A stretch of DNA of 64,000 nt from Pontibacter beigongshangensis (GTDB lineage: Bacteria; Bacteroidota; Bacteroidia; Cytophagales; Hymenobacteraceae): positions 62,001 through 126,000 of the forward strand of contig NZ_VFSD01000002.1 of the NCBI RefSeq assembly GCF_014332515.1. Reading direction: 5' to 3'. Positions 48,758-57,471 of the stretch are shown here, one piece after another. Position numbers and translations under genes: made by a program. The notes under the pieces were generated by a model, which was not told the DNA's origin, made no database searches, and saw only the letters and a list, made by a program, of their open reading frames with translations. The first letter of the stretch is position 1. Each line of letters opens with the position of its first letter.

Positions 48758-51205
48758 TTACTCTGCAGCAGCTTTCTCTTCCGTTACCGTCAGTTTGAGC
48801 GGGTGCTTTACTTTCTCTTTCAGCAAGGCCAGTTGTACCACTTCGTCCACTCTGTCTACGTAGTGTATCTTCAGGCCTTTGATGTAGTTCTCCGGAATCT
48901 CGTTTATGTCTTTGCGGTTTTTCTGGCAAAGGATTACATCAGAGATCCCGGCACGGCGTGCGGCCAGTATCTTTTCTTTTATGCCCCCAACCGGCAGCAC
49001 CTTGCCCCGAAGTGTGATCTCGCCGGTCATGGCCAGGCGCGAGCGCACTTTGCGCTGCGTAAACACCGAGGCGATAGACGTAAAGATGGCAATACCCGCC
49101 GACGGCCCGTCTTTCGGAACGGCACCCTCCGGAAAGTGAATGTGCAGGTCGTACTGGTCGAACAGGCGGTAATCGATCTCCAGCAGGTCGGCGTGCGCCT
49201 TCAGGTAAGAAATGGCCGTCATCGCCGATTCTTTCATCACATCGCCCAGTTGCCCCGACAGCGTCAGTTTTCCTTTGCCTTTGCTCAGGATAGATTCGAT
49301 AAACAGGATGTCGCCGCCCACTGAGGTCCAGGCCAGGCCTGTCACAACACCGGCTGTATCAATATCCTGGTAAATCTCTTTGTCGAAAATCTCTGACCCC
49401 ATGATCTTCACCACATCCTCGGGCTTTATAGAAGGCGTGAATTCTTCTTCCATGGCCTTGAGCTTGGCGGTGTTCCGGATCAGCTGGCCCAGCTTTCGCT
49501 CCAGGTTCCGCACGCCAGACTCACGGGTATAGTCTTCAATCACTTTCTGGATAGTGGCCTTCGACAGTTTCACATCTTCTTCCAGCAGCCCGTGCTCCTT
49601 TATCTGTTTGGGCACCAGGTGGCGTTTGGCAATCTCTGTTTTCTCTTCCAGCGTGTAGCCCGTAAGCTCGATTATCTCCATCCGGTCGCGCAGGGCGGGC
49701 TGAATGGTATCGAGGGAGTTGGCGGTGGCAATAAAGAGCACTTTGGAGAGGTCGTACTCCACATCCAGGTAATTGTCCAGGAAGGTATGGTTCTGCTCCG
49801 GGTCCAGCACCTCGAGCAGGGCCGAAGAGGGGTCGCCACGGAAATCAGAAGCCAGTTTATCGATTTCATCCAGGATGATGACAGGGTTGGAAGAGCCGAT
49901 TTTTTTGATCTGGTTGATGATCTTACCCGGCATGGCACCCACATAAGTGCGGCGGTGCCCCCGGATCTCAGCCTCATCGCGCACGCCTCCCAATGACATC
50001 CTGACATACTCACGCCCCAGGGCCTTGGCCACCGATCGCCCCAGCGAGGTTTTACCCACGCCCGGAGGTCCGTAGAGGCACAGGATCGGGGCTTTCATGT
50101 CCTGCTTCAGCTTCAGCACGGCCAGGTATTCTATAATCCGGTCCTTCACCTTCTCGAGGCCGTAGTGGTCGGCGTCCAGAATTTTTTTGGTGCGCTTCAG
50201 GTTAAAGTTGTCTTTGGTGTATTCGTTCCAGGGCAGGTCCAGCAGGAACTCCAGGTAATTTACCGCCACCGGATACTCGGCCGCCTGCGGGTTTACGCGC
50301 GCCAGCCGCTCTATCTCTTTGCTGAAGTGCTTGGCTACTGGCTCGGGCCATTTCTTTTTGGCGGCCCGCTCCCGGAAGCGGGCAATCTCTTGGTCGGGGC
50401 CCTCCTGCCCCAGTTCATCCTGCAGCACCTTTATCTGCTGGCGCAGAAAATAGTCGCGCTGCTGTTGGTCTATGTCGGTGTGTACTTTGGTGTGGATCTC
50501 CTGTTTGAGCTCCAGCAACTGTATTTCGCGCAGCATCAGCTCCAGCAGGTGGGTGCCCCGCTCTGCGCCATCGTTCACCTCCAGCAGCTGCTGCTTCTGG
50601 GCCACCTCCACGTTCAGGTTCGAGGAGAGGAAGTGCGTCAGAAAACTGGGGCTGTCGATGTTGTCGAGGGCTACCTGCGCCTCCTGCGGAATTTCAGGGC
50701 TGAGTTTCAGCATTTTAGCGGCCGCGTCTTTGAGCGACTGCACCAGCGCCTTAATCTCTTTGCTTTTTTTGTTCGGGAATGTTTCGGTGCAATAGCTGAT
50801 GCGGGCCTGCAGAAAAGGGTCTTCCTGCGTGATCTCCTCTACTTTAAAGCGGCTCTGCCCCTGTATAATAATAGTGGTGTTGCCATCGGGCAGCACCAGC
50901 ATTTTAAGTATTTTGGCCACCGTGCCCACCTCAAAGAGATCTTCGGGAGAGGGCTCGTCGCTGGTCATGTTCTTTTGGGCCACAACACCAATGGTCTTGT
51001 CACCTTTGTGGGCCTTGCGCACCAGCCGTACCGATTTTTTGCGGCTCACTGTAATAGGCAGCACCACCCCAGGAAACAGCACGGTATTCCGGACGGCCAG
51101 GATTGGCAGCTCATCAGGCAGATCGTCGGTAGACATGTTTTCGTCCGGATCCAGGGTGATAATCGGAATCATGTCATCATTATCGTCTACATTGATCTCG
51201 CTCAT
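48758..51205 (-). CDS. lon: ATP-dependent protease Lon
   Basis: An 815-residue LonA serine protease. The N-terminal substrate-binding domain begins [19 protein letters not shown], followed by the coiled region, the AAA+ module with Walker [12 protein letters not shown] near residue 375 and Walker [11 protein letters not shown], and the peptidase with the catalytic serine in [11 protein letters not shown] near 705 and lysine in [15 protein letters not shown] near 748. I start at 51205 ([10 protein letters not shown]); an ATG at 51244 adds 13 residues and cannot be excluded. It degrades misfolded and regulatory proteins in the cytoplasm. Confidence 0.95.
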   Translation of the reverse strand: MSEINVDDNDDMIPIITLDPDENMSTDDLPDELPILAVRNTVLFPGVVLPITVSRKKSVRLVRKAHKGDKTIGVVAQKNMTSDEPSPEDLFEVGTVAKILKMLVLPDGNTTIIIQGQSRFKVEEITQEDPFLQARISYCTETFPNKKSKEIKALVQSLKDAAAKMLKLSPEIPQEAQVALDNIDSPSFLTHFLSSNLNVEVAQKQQLLEVNDGAERGTHLLELMLREIQLLELKQEIHTKVHTDIDQQQRDYFLRQQIKVLQDELGQEGPDQEIARFRERAAKKKWPEPVAKHFSKEIERLARVNPQAAEYPVAVNYLEFLLDLPWNEYTKDNFNLKRTKKILDADHYGLEKVKDRIIEYLAVLKLKQDMKAPILCLYGPPGVGKTSLGRSVAKALGREYVRMSLGGVRDEAEIRGHRRTYVGAMPGKIINQIKKIGSSNPVIILDEIDKLASDFRGDPSSALLEVLDPEQNHTFLDNYLDVEYDLSKVLFIATANSLDTIQPALRDRMEIIELTGYTLEEKTEIAKRHLVPKQIKEHGLLEEDVKLSKATIQKVIEDYTRESGVRNLERKLGQLIRNTAKLKAMEEEFTPSIKPEDVVKIMGSEIFDKEIYQDIDTAGVVTGLAWTSVGGDILFIESILSKGKGKLTLSGQLGDVMKESAMTAISYLKAHADLLEIDYRLFDQYDLHIHFPEGAVPKDGPSAGIAIFTSIASVFTQRKVRSRLAMTGEITLRGKVLPVGGIKEKILAARRAGISDVILCQKNRKDINEIPENYIKGLKIHYVDRVDEVVQLALLKEKVKHPLKLTVTEEKAAAE

Positions 51206-51440
51206 CAAAAGCTGGTGTAAAAAGTTGTTTGCGTTATAGGTCATAAGTCTGATTAGTGCCAATTTGACAGAAATGAAGCAGCAGGAAGCTTTATTTCTTA
51301 GTAGTACGTGTATAGTCAAGAGCTGTGCCAGGCACACCATCTCTTTCTTTTTGTCTTGAAAAGCTGCTATCAGCCAGCCGTTATGCAAAAATAAAAAGCT
51401 CCCGACCGTCTTTTGTTTCTGAATTTATTGCTTAAAACAA

Positions 51441-51448
51441 TATCTTTG
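51441..51448 (+). promoter_or_regulatory. -7 box TATCTTTG for the OmpA-family gene
   Basis: Exact TANNTTTG match 26 bp before the ATG at 51475, in the divergent region shared with lon. Confidence 0.6.
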
Positions 51449-51474
51449 AGCTGATAGCAAATTTACTCGGGTTA

Positions 51475-53445
51475 ATGAGGTTCAACTCCCTTTTTGGGCT
51501 CTTTTTGTGTTTTTTTCTGTTGCCATTTCTCAGCACCGGCCAGTACAAGCATGTCCCGTTAGATTCAGCCCGGATAAAAACCCAGCGAAATGCGCCCGCT
51601 GCCAGCTTCCAGCTGCAATTTCCCAATATTAATGTAATCCCGTACTACAGCGACCGTAAATTATTGTCGACCATTCAGAAGCTGGAGAGGCGAAAGCAGT
51701 ATGATCAGGTGCTCCCTCTGCTCGAAAAGTACGTCGGCAATTTCGGCATCGAGAATTTTTACAAAGACACGAACCTGCTCTGGCGGCTGGGCCAGCTCTA
51801 CGAACGCCAGCAACAGCAGGAAAAGGCCATTTCGCTGTACCGGCTGGTGCTGAAGCACCACCGCTCCGACGCCCGGCGTGTGCAGTCTTACTACGACTCG
51901 CTGGAACAGAACACCAGGGACTACTACGTGCCGCTTAATTATTACTACGAGCTGGTGGAGTACCGCAAAAAGATAACTACGTTTAAGCCGCCAAAAGGTG
52001 TTTACCTGAACATGGGCAACGCCATCAACTCGCCTTACGAAGATTACGGGCCTGCCCTTAGCCGCGACAAGGAGCTGCTGATTTTCACCTCTAAGCGCAA
52101 ATTTAAGGGAATTAACAGTAAGCCAAACGAAGATTTGTTTTATTCTAACCAGGTAAACGGCTACTGGCAGGAGGCAAAGGCATTTGGGAAACCCATCAAC
52201 AGCATTTACAACGAGGGCTCTGCCTGCATCAGCCGCGACGGCAAAACCATGTACTTTGCCCGCTGCGAAGCCCCCGACGGCTACGGCAACTGCGACCTCT
52301 ACTCGGCCCAGCTGCAACCCGACGGCACCTGGGGCCAGATCAAAAACCTTGGCCCGCAGGTGAACAGCTACGCCTGGGACTCGCAGCCCAGCCTATCGCC
52401 TACCGAAGACACCCTGTACTTTGCCTCCGACAGGCTGGGCGGTTTTGGCCTTTCTGATATTTACTTTACGCACAAGCGCAAAAACGGCGACTGGGCTCCG
52501 GCCAAAAACATGGGTCCTGTCATTAACACCCGCGAGAGTGAGGTCAGCCCTTTTTTCCACCCGCTTTACCAGGTACTGTATTTCAGCTCGCGCGGCCAGC
52601 TATTTAATTTTGGCGACTTCGATATTTACAAAACCTATAAAGTGAACGGCAGATGGCAGGAGCCGCTTAACATTGGTCCGCTGGTAAATGGCAAAGGCAG
52701 CGAGTACTATTTCACCATCGATACCGACTCTAAAAACCTCTACTACGCCCGCTCCGAAGCCGACGACATCGAGAACCTGGACCTGTTCTCGTTTCCGCTG
52801 CCCATGGAGGCGCACCCGCTTGCCGTTACCAAAGTAGAAGGCACGCTGGTAGACTCTGTTACCCAGAAACCGCTTTCGGGCGTTATCTCCATCATCGACC
52901 TGGACAACGGCATCGAGATATCATCTAAATACATCCGGCCTGACGGCTCGTTTGAGTTCAGCCTGATCGACAACTCTCGCTATATGCTCATCATCCAGAG
53001 CTCCGACTTTTTCACTATCGAGCGGGAACTGTCGCTGCAGAACGACACCTCGCTGCAGGTTATGACCACGCTGATAGACTACAACATCCCGATGGTTTTT
53101 GAGAACATCGAGTTCGACCCGATGGAGTCGGACATCAAACCGGAGATGGAGCCTATCCTGGATGAAGTGGCATATTTCCTGATAGACCACCCCACCTACC
53201 TCCTCGAAATATCCGGGCACACCGATAGTGCCGGCAACCCTGATTTTAACCAGGAGCTTTCGCAGGACAGGGCCAACGCCATCCGGCGGTACATTGAGCA
53301 GAAGGTGAACCTGGACGAGGGCCGCGTGATTGCCATAGGGTACGGCAGCAGCAAACCGCTGCGCGAAGAGAAAACAGAGGAAGACAAACGGATAAACCGC
53401 CGCGTGGAGTTCCGTGTAGAAAAACCAGACACGCCAAAGAAATAA
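51475..53445 (+). CDS. OmpA-family protein with TPR, WD40-like propeller and CRD (PorE-like)
   Basis: A 656-residue envelope protein. A signal peptide (LFLCFFLLPFLSTGQ, cleaved near residue 22) is followed by a short TPR-like helical region (about 60-160), a PD40-type beta-propeller (about 180-435; GPALSRDKELLIFTSKR, GSACISRDGKTMYFA, PSLSPTEDTLYFASDR), a carboxypeptidase-regulatory-like beta-sandwich (about 445-525), and a C-terminal OmpA peptidoglycan-binding domain (IEFDPMESDIKP, ISGHTDSAGN, NRRVEFRV). This order equals that of PorE, which tethers the type IX secretion system to peptidoglycan, but related proteins of other function share it. No lipobox is evident. Confidence 0.85.
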   Translation: MRFNSLFGLFLCFFLLPFLSTGQYKHVPLDSARIKTQRNAPAASFQLQFPNINVIPYYSDRKLLSTIQKLERRKQYDQVLPLLEKYVGNFGIENFYKDTNLLWRLGQLYERQQQQEKAISLYRLVLKHHRSDARRVQSYYDSLEQNTRDYYVPLNYYYELVEYRKKITTFKPPKGVYLNMGNAINSPYEDYGPALSRDKELLIFTSKRKFKGINSKPNEDLFYSNQVNGYWQEAKAFGKPINSIYNEGSACISRDGKTMYFARCEAPDGYGNCDLYSAQLQPDGTWGQIKNLGPQVNSYAWDSQPSLSPTEDTLYFASDRLGGFGLSDIYFTHKRKNGDWAPAKNMGPVINTRESEVSPFFHPLYQVLYFSSRGQLFNFGDFDIYKTYKVNGRWQEPLNIGPLVNGKGSEYYFTIDTDSKNLYYARSEADDIENLDLFSFPLPMEAHPLAVTKVEGTLVDSVTQKPLSGVISIIDLDNGIEISSKYIRPDGSFEFSLIDNSRYMLIIQSSDFFTIERELSLQNDTSLQVMTTLIDYNIPMVFENIEFDPMESDIKPEMEPILDEVAYFLIDHPTYLLEISGHTDSAGNPDFNQELSQDRANAIRRYIEQKVNLDEGRVIAIGYGSSKPLREEKTEEDKRINRRVEFRVEKPDTPKK

Positions 53446-53561
53446 AACTTTTTGTGGAAACAGTTTTCGCTATACTCTTACAACTGCTCACGCGGCCATT
53501 AATCTGCCTTTCCTGAAGCTCAGCCCTCTTGCGCTCCACCACCGGCACATAGATGGGGAGC

Positions 53562-53572
53562 AATTATTCTAA
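53562..53572 (+). repeat. Dispersed intergenic repeat, copy s, left piece
   Basis: AATTATTCTAA, cut off by the mobile element at 53573. The rest of the copy resumes at 53923. Confidence 0.75.
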
Positions 53573-53922
53573 CCCAAGTTGTGCGGTAGATAGCCTTTCT
53601 GACTATGTCCCCTTGTCCTCCTGAAAGGATCTTGTGGGCGAGAGCCTAAGGCAATGGCCACTGGCCTGGGGTTAAGTTAGCATAGCCACTTGTTAAGACT
53701 TGATAGCAGAAGCAGCTTGTTTCATGGCCCGTGTCTTTGTTCTTTTTGTCTTGATACAAAAAGAACAAAAAAAATCAAGACGATTTTGTTTGTCGGGGGC
53801 CCCTACCCCCACTCGCTGAACGCTCAAACAAAAAATCGTCATTAGGTGCACCTGGCAACAGTATCTGACTCGTAGTTACCAGCCGCACCACATTATTTAG
53901 GGCTGCTACCGCACAACTTGGA
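53573..53922 (-). mobile_element. 350-bp nonautonomous element, copy B
   Basis: The ends CCCAAGTTGTGCGGTAG and CTACCGCACAACTTGGA match copy A's inverted repeats, and the length, 350 bp, is the same. The 9-bp flanks are TTATTCTAA and TTATTCAAA (one mismatch). Internal landmarks shared with copy A, in reverse order, include GATCTTGTGGGCGAGAGCC, GGCCACTGGCCTGGGG and the GTTCTTTTTGT hairpin. Not coding. Confidence 0.85.
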
Positions 53923-53993
53923 TTATTCAAATAAAAAAGGCCCTCCAGAGGCCTTTTTTACTGCTGATGCTGATGCTGCTCCTGCTGCAGGCA
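53923..53993 (+). repeat. Dispersed intergenic repeat, copy s, right piece
   Basis: TTATTCAAAT, AAAAAAGGCC, CTCCAGAGG, then CCTTTTTT and a CTGATGCTGATGCTGCTCCTG tail. The only copy in which GGCCTTTTTT follows the palindrome, making a full terminator hairpin. Confidence 0.8.
53933..53959. terminator. Bidirectional terminator formed by repeat copy s
   Basis: AAAAAAGGCC pairs with GGCCTTTTTT over a CTCCAGA loop, 54 bp past the surE stop. It shows that the repeat core can become an intrinsic terminator. Confidence 0.75.
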
Positions 53994-54012
53994 TCTGCTA
54001 TATATATTATAG

Positions 54013-54741
54013 TTATTTATTGCGCTTCATAGCTTTTTCGAGCTCCTCGTAGTTGGTCAGGTCCAGGCGCAGCGGGGTAATAGACACATAGCCGTGCTCC
54101 ATGGCATGCCGGTCGGTGCCTTCTTCGGTACCCTCTACCGGAATTACGGTAAACCAGAAATGCTCGCGGCCCATGGGGTCGGTGCCCGGCACCACCTTGC
54201 CGTCGTAGTGCCTGAGCGACTGGCGCGTCCATTGCAAACCCTTGGCGTGGATGGGGATGTTCACGTTGAGCAGGGTCAGGTCGTTCTGGGGCAGCAGCAG
54301 TTCCAGGCTCTCCCGCACAAAGGGCTTTATCAGTTCAAAATCAGGCTCGTCGCGCGTGACAGGCGTGCTGAAAGCGATGCCCCTGGTGCCGAACAGGGCC
54401 GCCTGCTTGGCCGCTGCCAGTGTGCCCGAATGCCAGGCCGAGTTCCCCAGGTTGGTGCCCAGGTTAATGCCCGACAGCACGATATCTACCTGCTGCTCCC
54501 AATGGAAAAGCCCCATGGCCACACAGTCGGCCGGTGTGCCGTTTACACGGTAGGCCTCAAAATTACCGATGGGCGTTGGCTTGTAAGAGAGTGGCCGCGT
54601 GGCCGTAATGGCGTGCCCCATAGAAGATTGCTCCACATCGGGTGCCACGATACGCACATCGCCAAACTCAACTGCGACTTCGGCCAGCGCCAGTATGCCC
54701 GGGCTGTAAATGCCGTCGTCGTTTGCAATTAATATTCGCAT
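54013..54741 (-). CDS. surE: 5'/3'-nucleotidase SurE
   Basis: A 242-residue nucleoside monophosphate phosphatase linked to stationary-phase survival. The metal-binding N-terminus ILIANDDGIYSPGI (two Asp near 8-9), VAPDVEQSSMGHAIT, and the VLSGINLGTNLGN and YSGT-like WHSGTLAAAKQA motifs are all present at normal length. It is divergent from the lipid-kinase gene (96 bp gap). Confidence 0.95.
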   Translation of the reverse strand: MRILIANDDGIYSPGILALAEVAVEFGDVRIVAPDVEQSSMGHAITATRPLSYKPTPIGNFEAYRVNGTPADCVAMGLFHWEQQVDIVLSGINLGTNLGNSAWHSGTLAAAKQAALFGTRGIAFSTPVTRDEPDFELIKPFVRESLELLLPQNDLTLLNVNIPIHAKGLQWTRQSLRHYDGKVVPGTDPMGREHFWFTVIPVEGTEEGTDRHAMEHGYVSITPLRLDLTNYEELEKAMKRNK

Positions 54742-54837
54742 AATTCTTTCTTTTAATTAAAAAGTTGTTTTCAGATAACTTCCCTCTTCGCTTGTTCGTT
54801 ATGTGTGAGCGAGTTAATCCTTAATAGATACTGCTGT

Positions 54838-55728
54838 ATGCCTGTACGTGTTACCTTATTGCATAATCCCGAAGCCGGATTTGAGCAGTATACCCCCGAA
54901 GAGCTGATAAAAGAGCTGAAGAAAAAAGGCTACGACGTAAACTACGCCTCCATCAAAGAAGACGATTACGAAGATTATCTCCACGACCCGGGCGATCTGC
55001 TGGTAGTGGCAGGCGGAGATGGAACCGTGCAGAAGATAGCCACCCTCCTGACAGGCCGTAAAGTCCCCATCGGGTTGCTGCCCTTGGGCACCGCCAACAA
55101 CATTGCCGCCACCTTAGGCATTAAGGGCGAGCCTGCAGAAATTATAGCCAGCTGGAATCTGAACATAAAAAAGCCTTTTGATGTAGGTGTTTTAGAGACA
55201 TCGAAAGGCAAAAAGCAGTTTATTGAGGCAGTAGGGCTGGGCATTTTTCCGGAGCTTATTAAGAAACGGGAAAATGACGAGGAAGAGTTTAATAGCCGCG
55301 AAGAGGAACTGCAGGATGCCCTGGAGCACCAGCAGGAGATCCTAAAGAAAGCAACTCCGTTCAGAGCCACCATTCAGCTGGATGAGCAGCAACTGGAAGG
55401 CGACTACCTGCTGGTAGAGATCATGAACATAAAGTATACCGGCCCCAACATGGACCTGGCCCCCAAGGCCGACCCGGGAGATGGCTGGCTGGATGTGGTG
55501 CTGGTAAAAGAGCAGGAGCGAAAAAAATTCTCCTCTTACCTGAAAGCCTGCCTCCGTGGCGACAAAAACCTGGACCAGTTCGAAGTCTATCGTGCCAAAC
55601 AGATCGAAATAACCAGCGACTGCAAGCGCTTCCACATAGATGATGATACCCAGAAGAATAATAAGGAAACGAAACTGAAGCTCGGGCTGGTGCCGCAGGG
55701 GCTGGAGTTTTTGTTAATGCAGGAGTAG
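54838..55728 (+). CDS. Diacylglycerol kinase-family lipid kinase (DgkB/YegS-like)
   Basis: A 296-residue protein of the DAGK catalytic superfamily. The nucleotide-binding GGDGTVQK is near residue 61, followed by IGLLPLGTANNIA. The C-terminal beta domain (IMNIKYTGPNMDLAPKAD, GDGWLDVVLV) is standard. Such enzymes phosphorylate diacylglycerol or related lipids with ATP. Start at 54838 (MPVRVTLLHN); an in-frame ATG at 54805 adds atypical residues. An acidic stretch, REEELQDALEHQQEI, near 165 is an insert. Lipid substrate unknown. Confidence 0.88.
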   Translation: MPVRVTLLHNPEAGFEQYTPEELIKELKKKGYDVNYASIKEDDYEDYLHDPGDLLVVAGGDGTVQKIATLLTGRKVPIGLLPLGTANNIAATLGIKGEPAEIIASWNLNIKKPFDVGVLETSKGKKQFIEAVGLGIFPELIKKRENDEEEFNSREEELQDALEHQQEILKKATPFRATIQLDEQQLEGDYLLVEIMNIKYTGPNMDLAPKADPGDGWLDVVLVKEQERKKFSSYLKACLRGDKNLDQFEVYRAKQIEITSDCKRFHIDDDTQKNNKETKLKLGLVPQGLEFLLMQE

Positions 55729-55749
55729 GCGGCAGCTGGAGATAAGGCG

Positions 55750-55799
55750 AATTATTCCAATCAAAACAGCCCTCCCGAAGCATTTCTACTGCTGCTGCC
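55750..55799 (+). repeat. Dispersed intergenic repeat, copy t
   Basis: AATTATTCCAAT, CAAAACAGCC, CTCCCGAAG, CATTTCTACTGCTGCTGCC. In the 120-bp convergent gap between the lipid kinase and DUF6702 genes, 21 bp past the kinase stop. Confidence 0.75.
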
Positions 55800-55848
55800 A
55801 GAGCAGACAGCACAACCTTCCGGACAGCCACCTGCGCAGCAGCATGCG

Positions 55849-56346
55849 CTACAGATCCACCTTCTTCTCCCGGTCGTATTGCTGGAAGAGCAGGCTGTTG
55901 GTTTTGCCTTTGGAATTGATGTTGACAATGTTCATCTGGTCATCAAACAACTCCATCAGCACGGTGTTGTGCACAAGCAGGGGGCGTCTGGCATCTGGCA
56001 CCGGCACCTCCACATAGGCCCACACCGCATCGGTTTCTGCTTCGGAACCTAAAAAATGCTGCTGCAGCGGTTTTCCTTTTTCCTGCTCAAACACCAGGTG
56101 CCGCCGCAGATAGGCCTGCAGGAGCTGCTGTACCTGCTCCGAATTGCTGTACACAACTTTGGCTTTCGATTTTCGGGAGAGAGCCTCCTCCAGGTCATCC
56201 ATAAATACCTTTATGGCTACTTCCAGGCGCTGCGTTTTGGGGTTGTACCGGATGTCGGTAATGCTGGCATGGTAGTCGTGCGCCACTCCCTCAATACTCA
56301 GCAGGAACAGGCCGCACAGAAAAAGCAGCGGGGCAAAACGCTTCAT
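55849..56346 (-). CDS. DUF6702-like exported protein
   Basis: A 165-residue protein with a signal peptide (FAPLLFLCGLFLLSIEGVA, cleaved before HDYHAS). The mature part runs HASITDIRYNPKTQRLEVAI, then KVFMDDLEEALS, and ends NIVNINSKGKTNSLLFQQY. This fits a small Bacteroidota family (DUF6702, from memory) of periplasmic or surface proteins of unknown function. It is last in the dxr-rseP-LysM unit: only 2 bp separate its start from the LysM stop. Confidence 0.78.
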   Translation of the reverse strand: MKRFAPLLFLCGLFLLSIEGVAHDYHASITDIRYNPKTQRLEVAIKVFMDDLEEALSRKSKAKVVYSNSEQVQQLLQAYLRRHLVFEQEKGKPLQQHFLGSEAETDAVWAYVEVPVPDARRPLLVHNTVLMELFDDQMNIVNINSKGKTNSLLFQQYDREKKVDL

Positions 56347-56348
56347 AC

Positions 56349-57458
56349 TTATTTATCGCCGGGGGGCAGGTCTGCCATCACGCGCCGGGCCATGCCGGGC
56401 ATGGTGTCGCTCACGATGCGCTGCACATCGTTTATGTTAGATTCGTAAGGCACATTTACCTTATTGCCTGAAATTAGCTTTCCGGTACTGTCGTAAATCG
56501 AATAGTGCACCAGAAAATCGCGCTGGTAGTTTTGCGCCGCCCTGTCGAGGCAGTTCTCGTAAATTGTTTTTACCTCAAACTGATTGATGAACACATAATA
56601 GTCGATGTCGTACTGGCTGTTGTAGCGATCGAAAAAGGATGGGTCCTTTACGGCAACACCATAGTGCTTATTCGGATTCTTGGCTACGGGCACGGGCCCG
56701 GCATCCTTGTTGGTAATCTTCTCCTTCTGCCGCTTCAGCCAGTCCGTAGCCGACCCCTTCTCATTTGCCTGCACCACCGGCTGCCGGTTGTACTTCGACT
56801 GTTTATTATCCTGGTAGCTATAGTGGAAAGATTTGTAGATGCTGCTCAACTCGTTTACACTGTCGCGGTACACATCACCCAGCAGGTGAATGGTTTCGTA
56901 CTCACGGCTGGCCAGCATGGCATCGAGGCGGTTCCGGAACGCATACCGGATGTTGGGGCGCGGAATACGAGAGTGCTGGGCAATCTCATCGTCGGCATCT
57001 GAAAAATACAGGTAGGGATCAAAGGGAATGACCATGATCCGGCTCTTTGTTTTGTTGGCTGCCGGGGCCGGAGAGGCCGAGGCGGTGGTGCTGCCGGCTC
57101 CGGTAGTATACTGCCCCGTGGTGCGGCCGCTTGCCACTGGTGCTGCTGCCGGTTGTGCGGCGGCTGCGCCGGTTGCAGCCTTTTTATGCGAGGCAGCTCC
57201 GGTAGAAGTCAGGTAGAGCGTCTGCCCGATCTGCAGTTTATGGTCGTTCCATTGCTGGAGCGAGTCCAATGGTACGTTAAACCGCCTGGAGAGGCTGTAG
57301 TAGGTATCGCCCTGCTGCACAATGTATACACTGTCTGATACGGCAGCTTGTGGAGGCACTTTTTCAGAGGGCCGGGCTGCGGGGGCAGCTTCGGAACCGG
57401 TAGATACAAAAACTAAAAAAGAAAAGAAAAACAGGGCAAAAACGGCAATAGCTCTCAT
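56349..57458 (-). CDS. LysM-domain envelope protein
   Basis: A 369-residue exported protein. A signal peptide (VFALFFFSFLVFVSTGSEA) precedes one LysM domain at about 45-90 (YIVQQGDTYYSLSRRFNVPL, QIGQTLYL), which should bind peptidoglycan. A low-complexity Ala/Thr/Ser/Pro linker (about 95-135) leads to a C-terminal domain (RIMVIPFDPYLYFSDADDE through INDVQRIVSDTMPGMARRVM) that I do not recognise. It starts 13 bp after the rseP stop and is coupled to the DUF6702 gene. Confidence 0.82.
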   Translation of the reverse strand: MRAIAVFALFFFSFLVFVSTGSEAAPAARPSEKVPPQAAVSDSVYIVQQGDTYYSLSRRFNVPLDSLQQWNDHKLQIGQTLYLTSTGAASHKKAATGAAAAQPAAAPVASGRTTGQYTTGAGSTTASASPAPAANKTKSRIMVIPFDPYLYFSDADDEIAQHSRIPRPNIRYAFRNRLDAMLASREYETIHLLGDVYRDSVNELSSIYKSFHYSYQDNKQSKYNRQPVVQANEKGSATDWLKRQKEKITNKDAGPVPVAKNPNKHYGVAVKDPSFFDRYNSQYDIDYYVFINQFEVKTIYENCLDRAAQNYQRDFLVHYSIYDSTGKLISGNKVNVPYESNINDVQRIVSDTMPGMARRVMADLPPGDK

Positions 57459-57471
57459 CAGGAATCTTTTA

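Larger units (their letters stand above)
53446..54012. other. 567-bp convergent gap
   Basis: Between the OmpA-family gene and surE. Almost all of it is the 350-bp element B inside dispersed-repeat copy s, with a terminator-like hairpin and CTG-rich tail after it. Confidence 0.7.
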
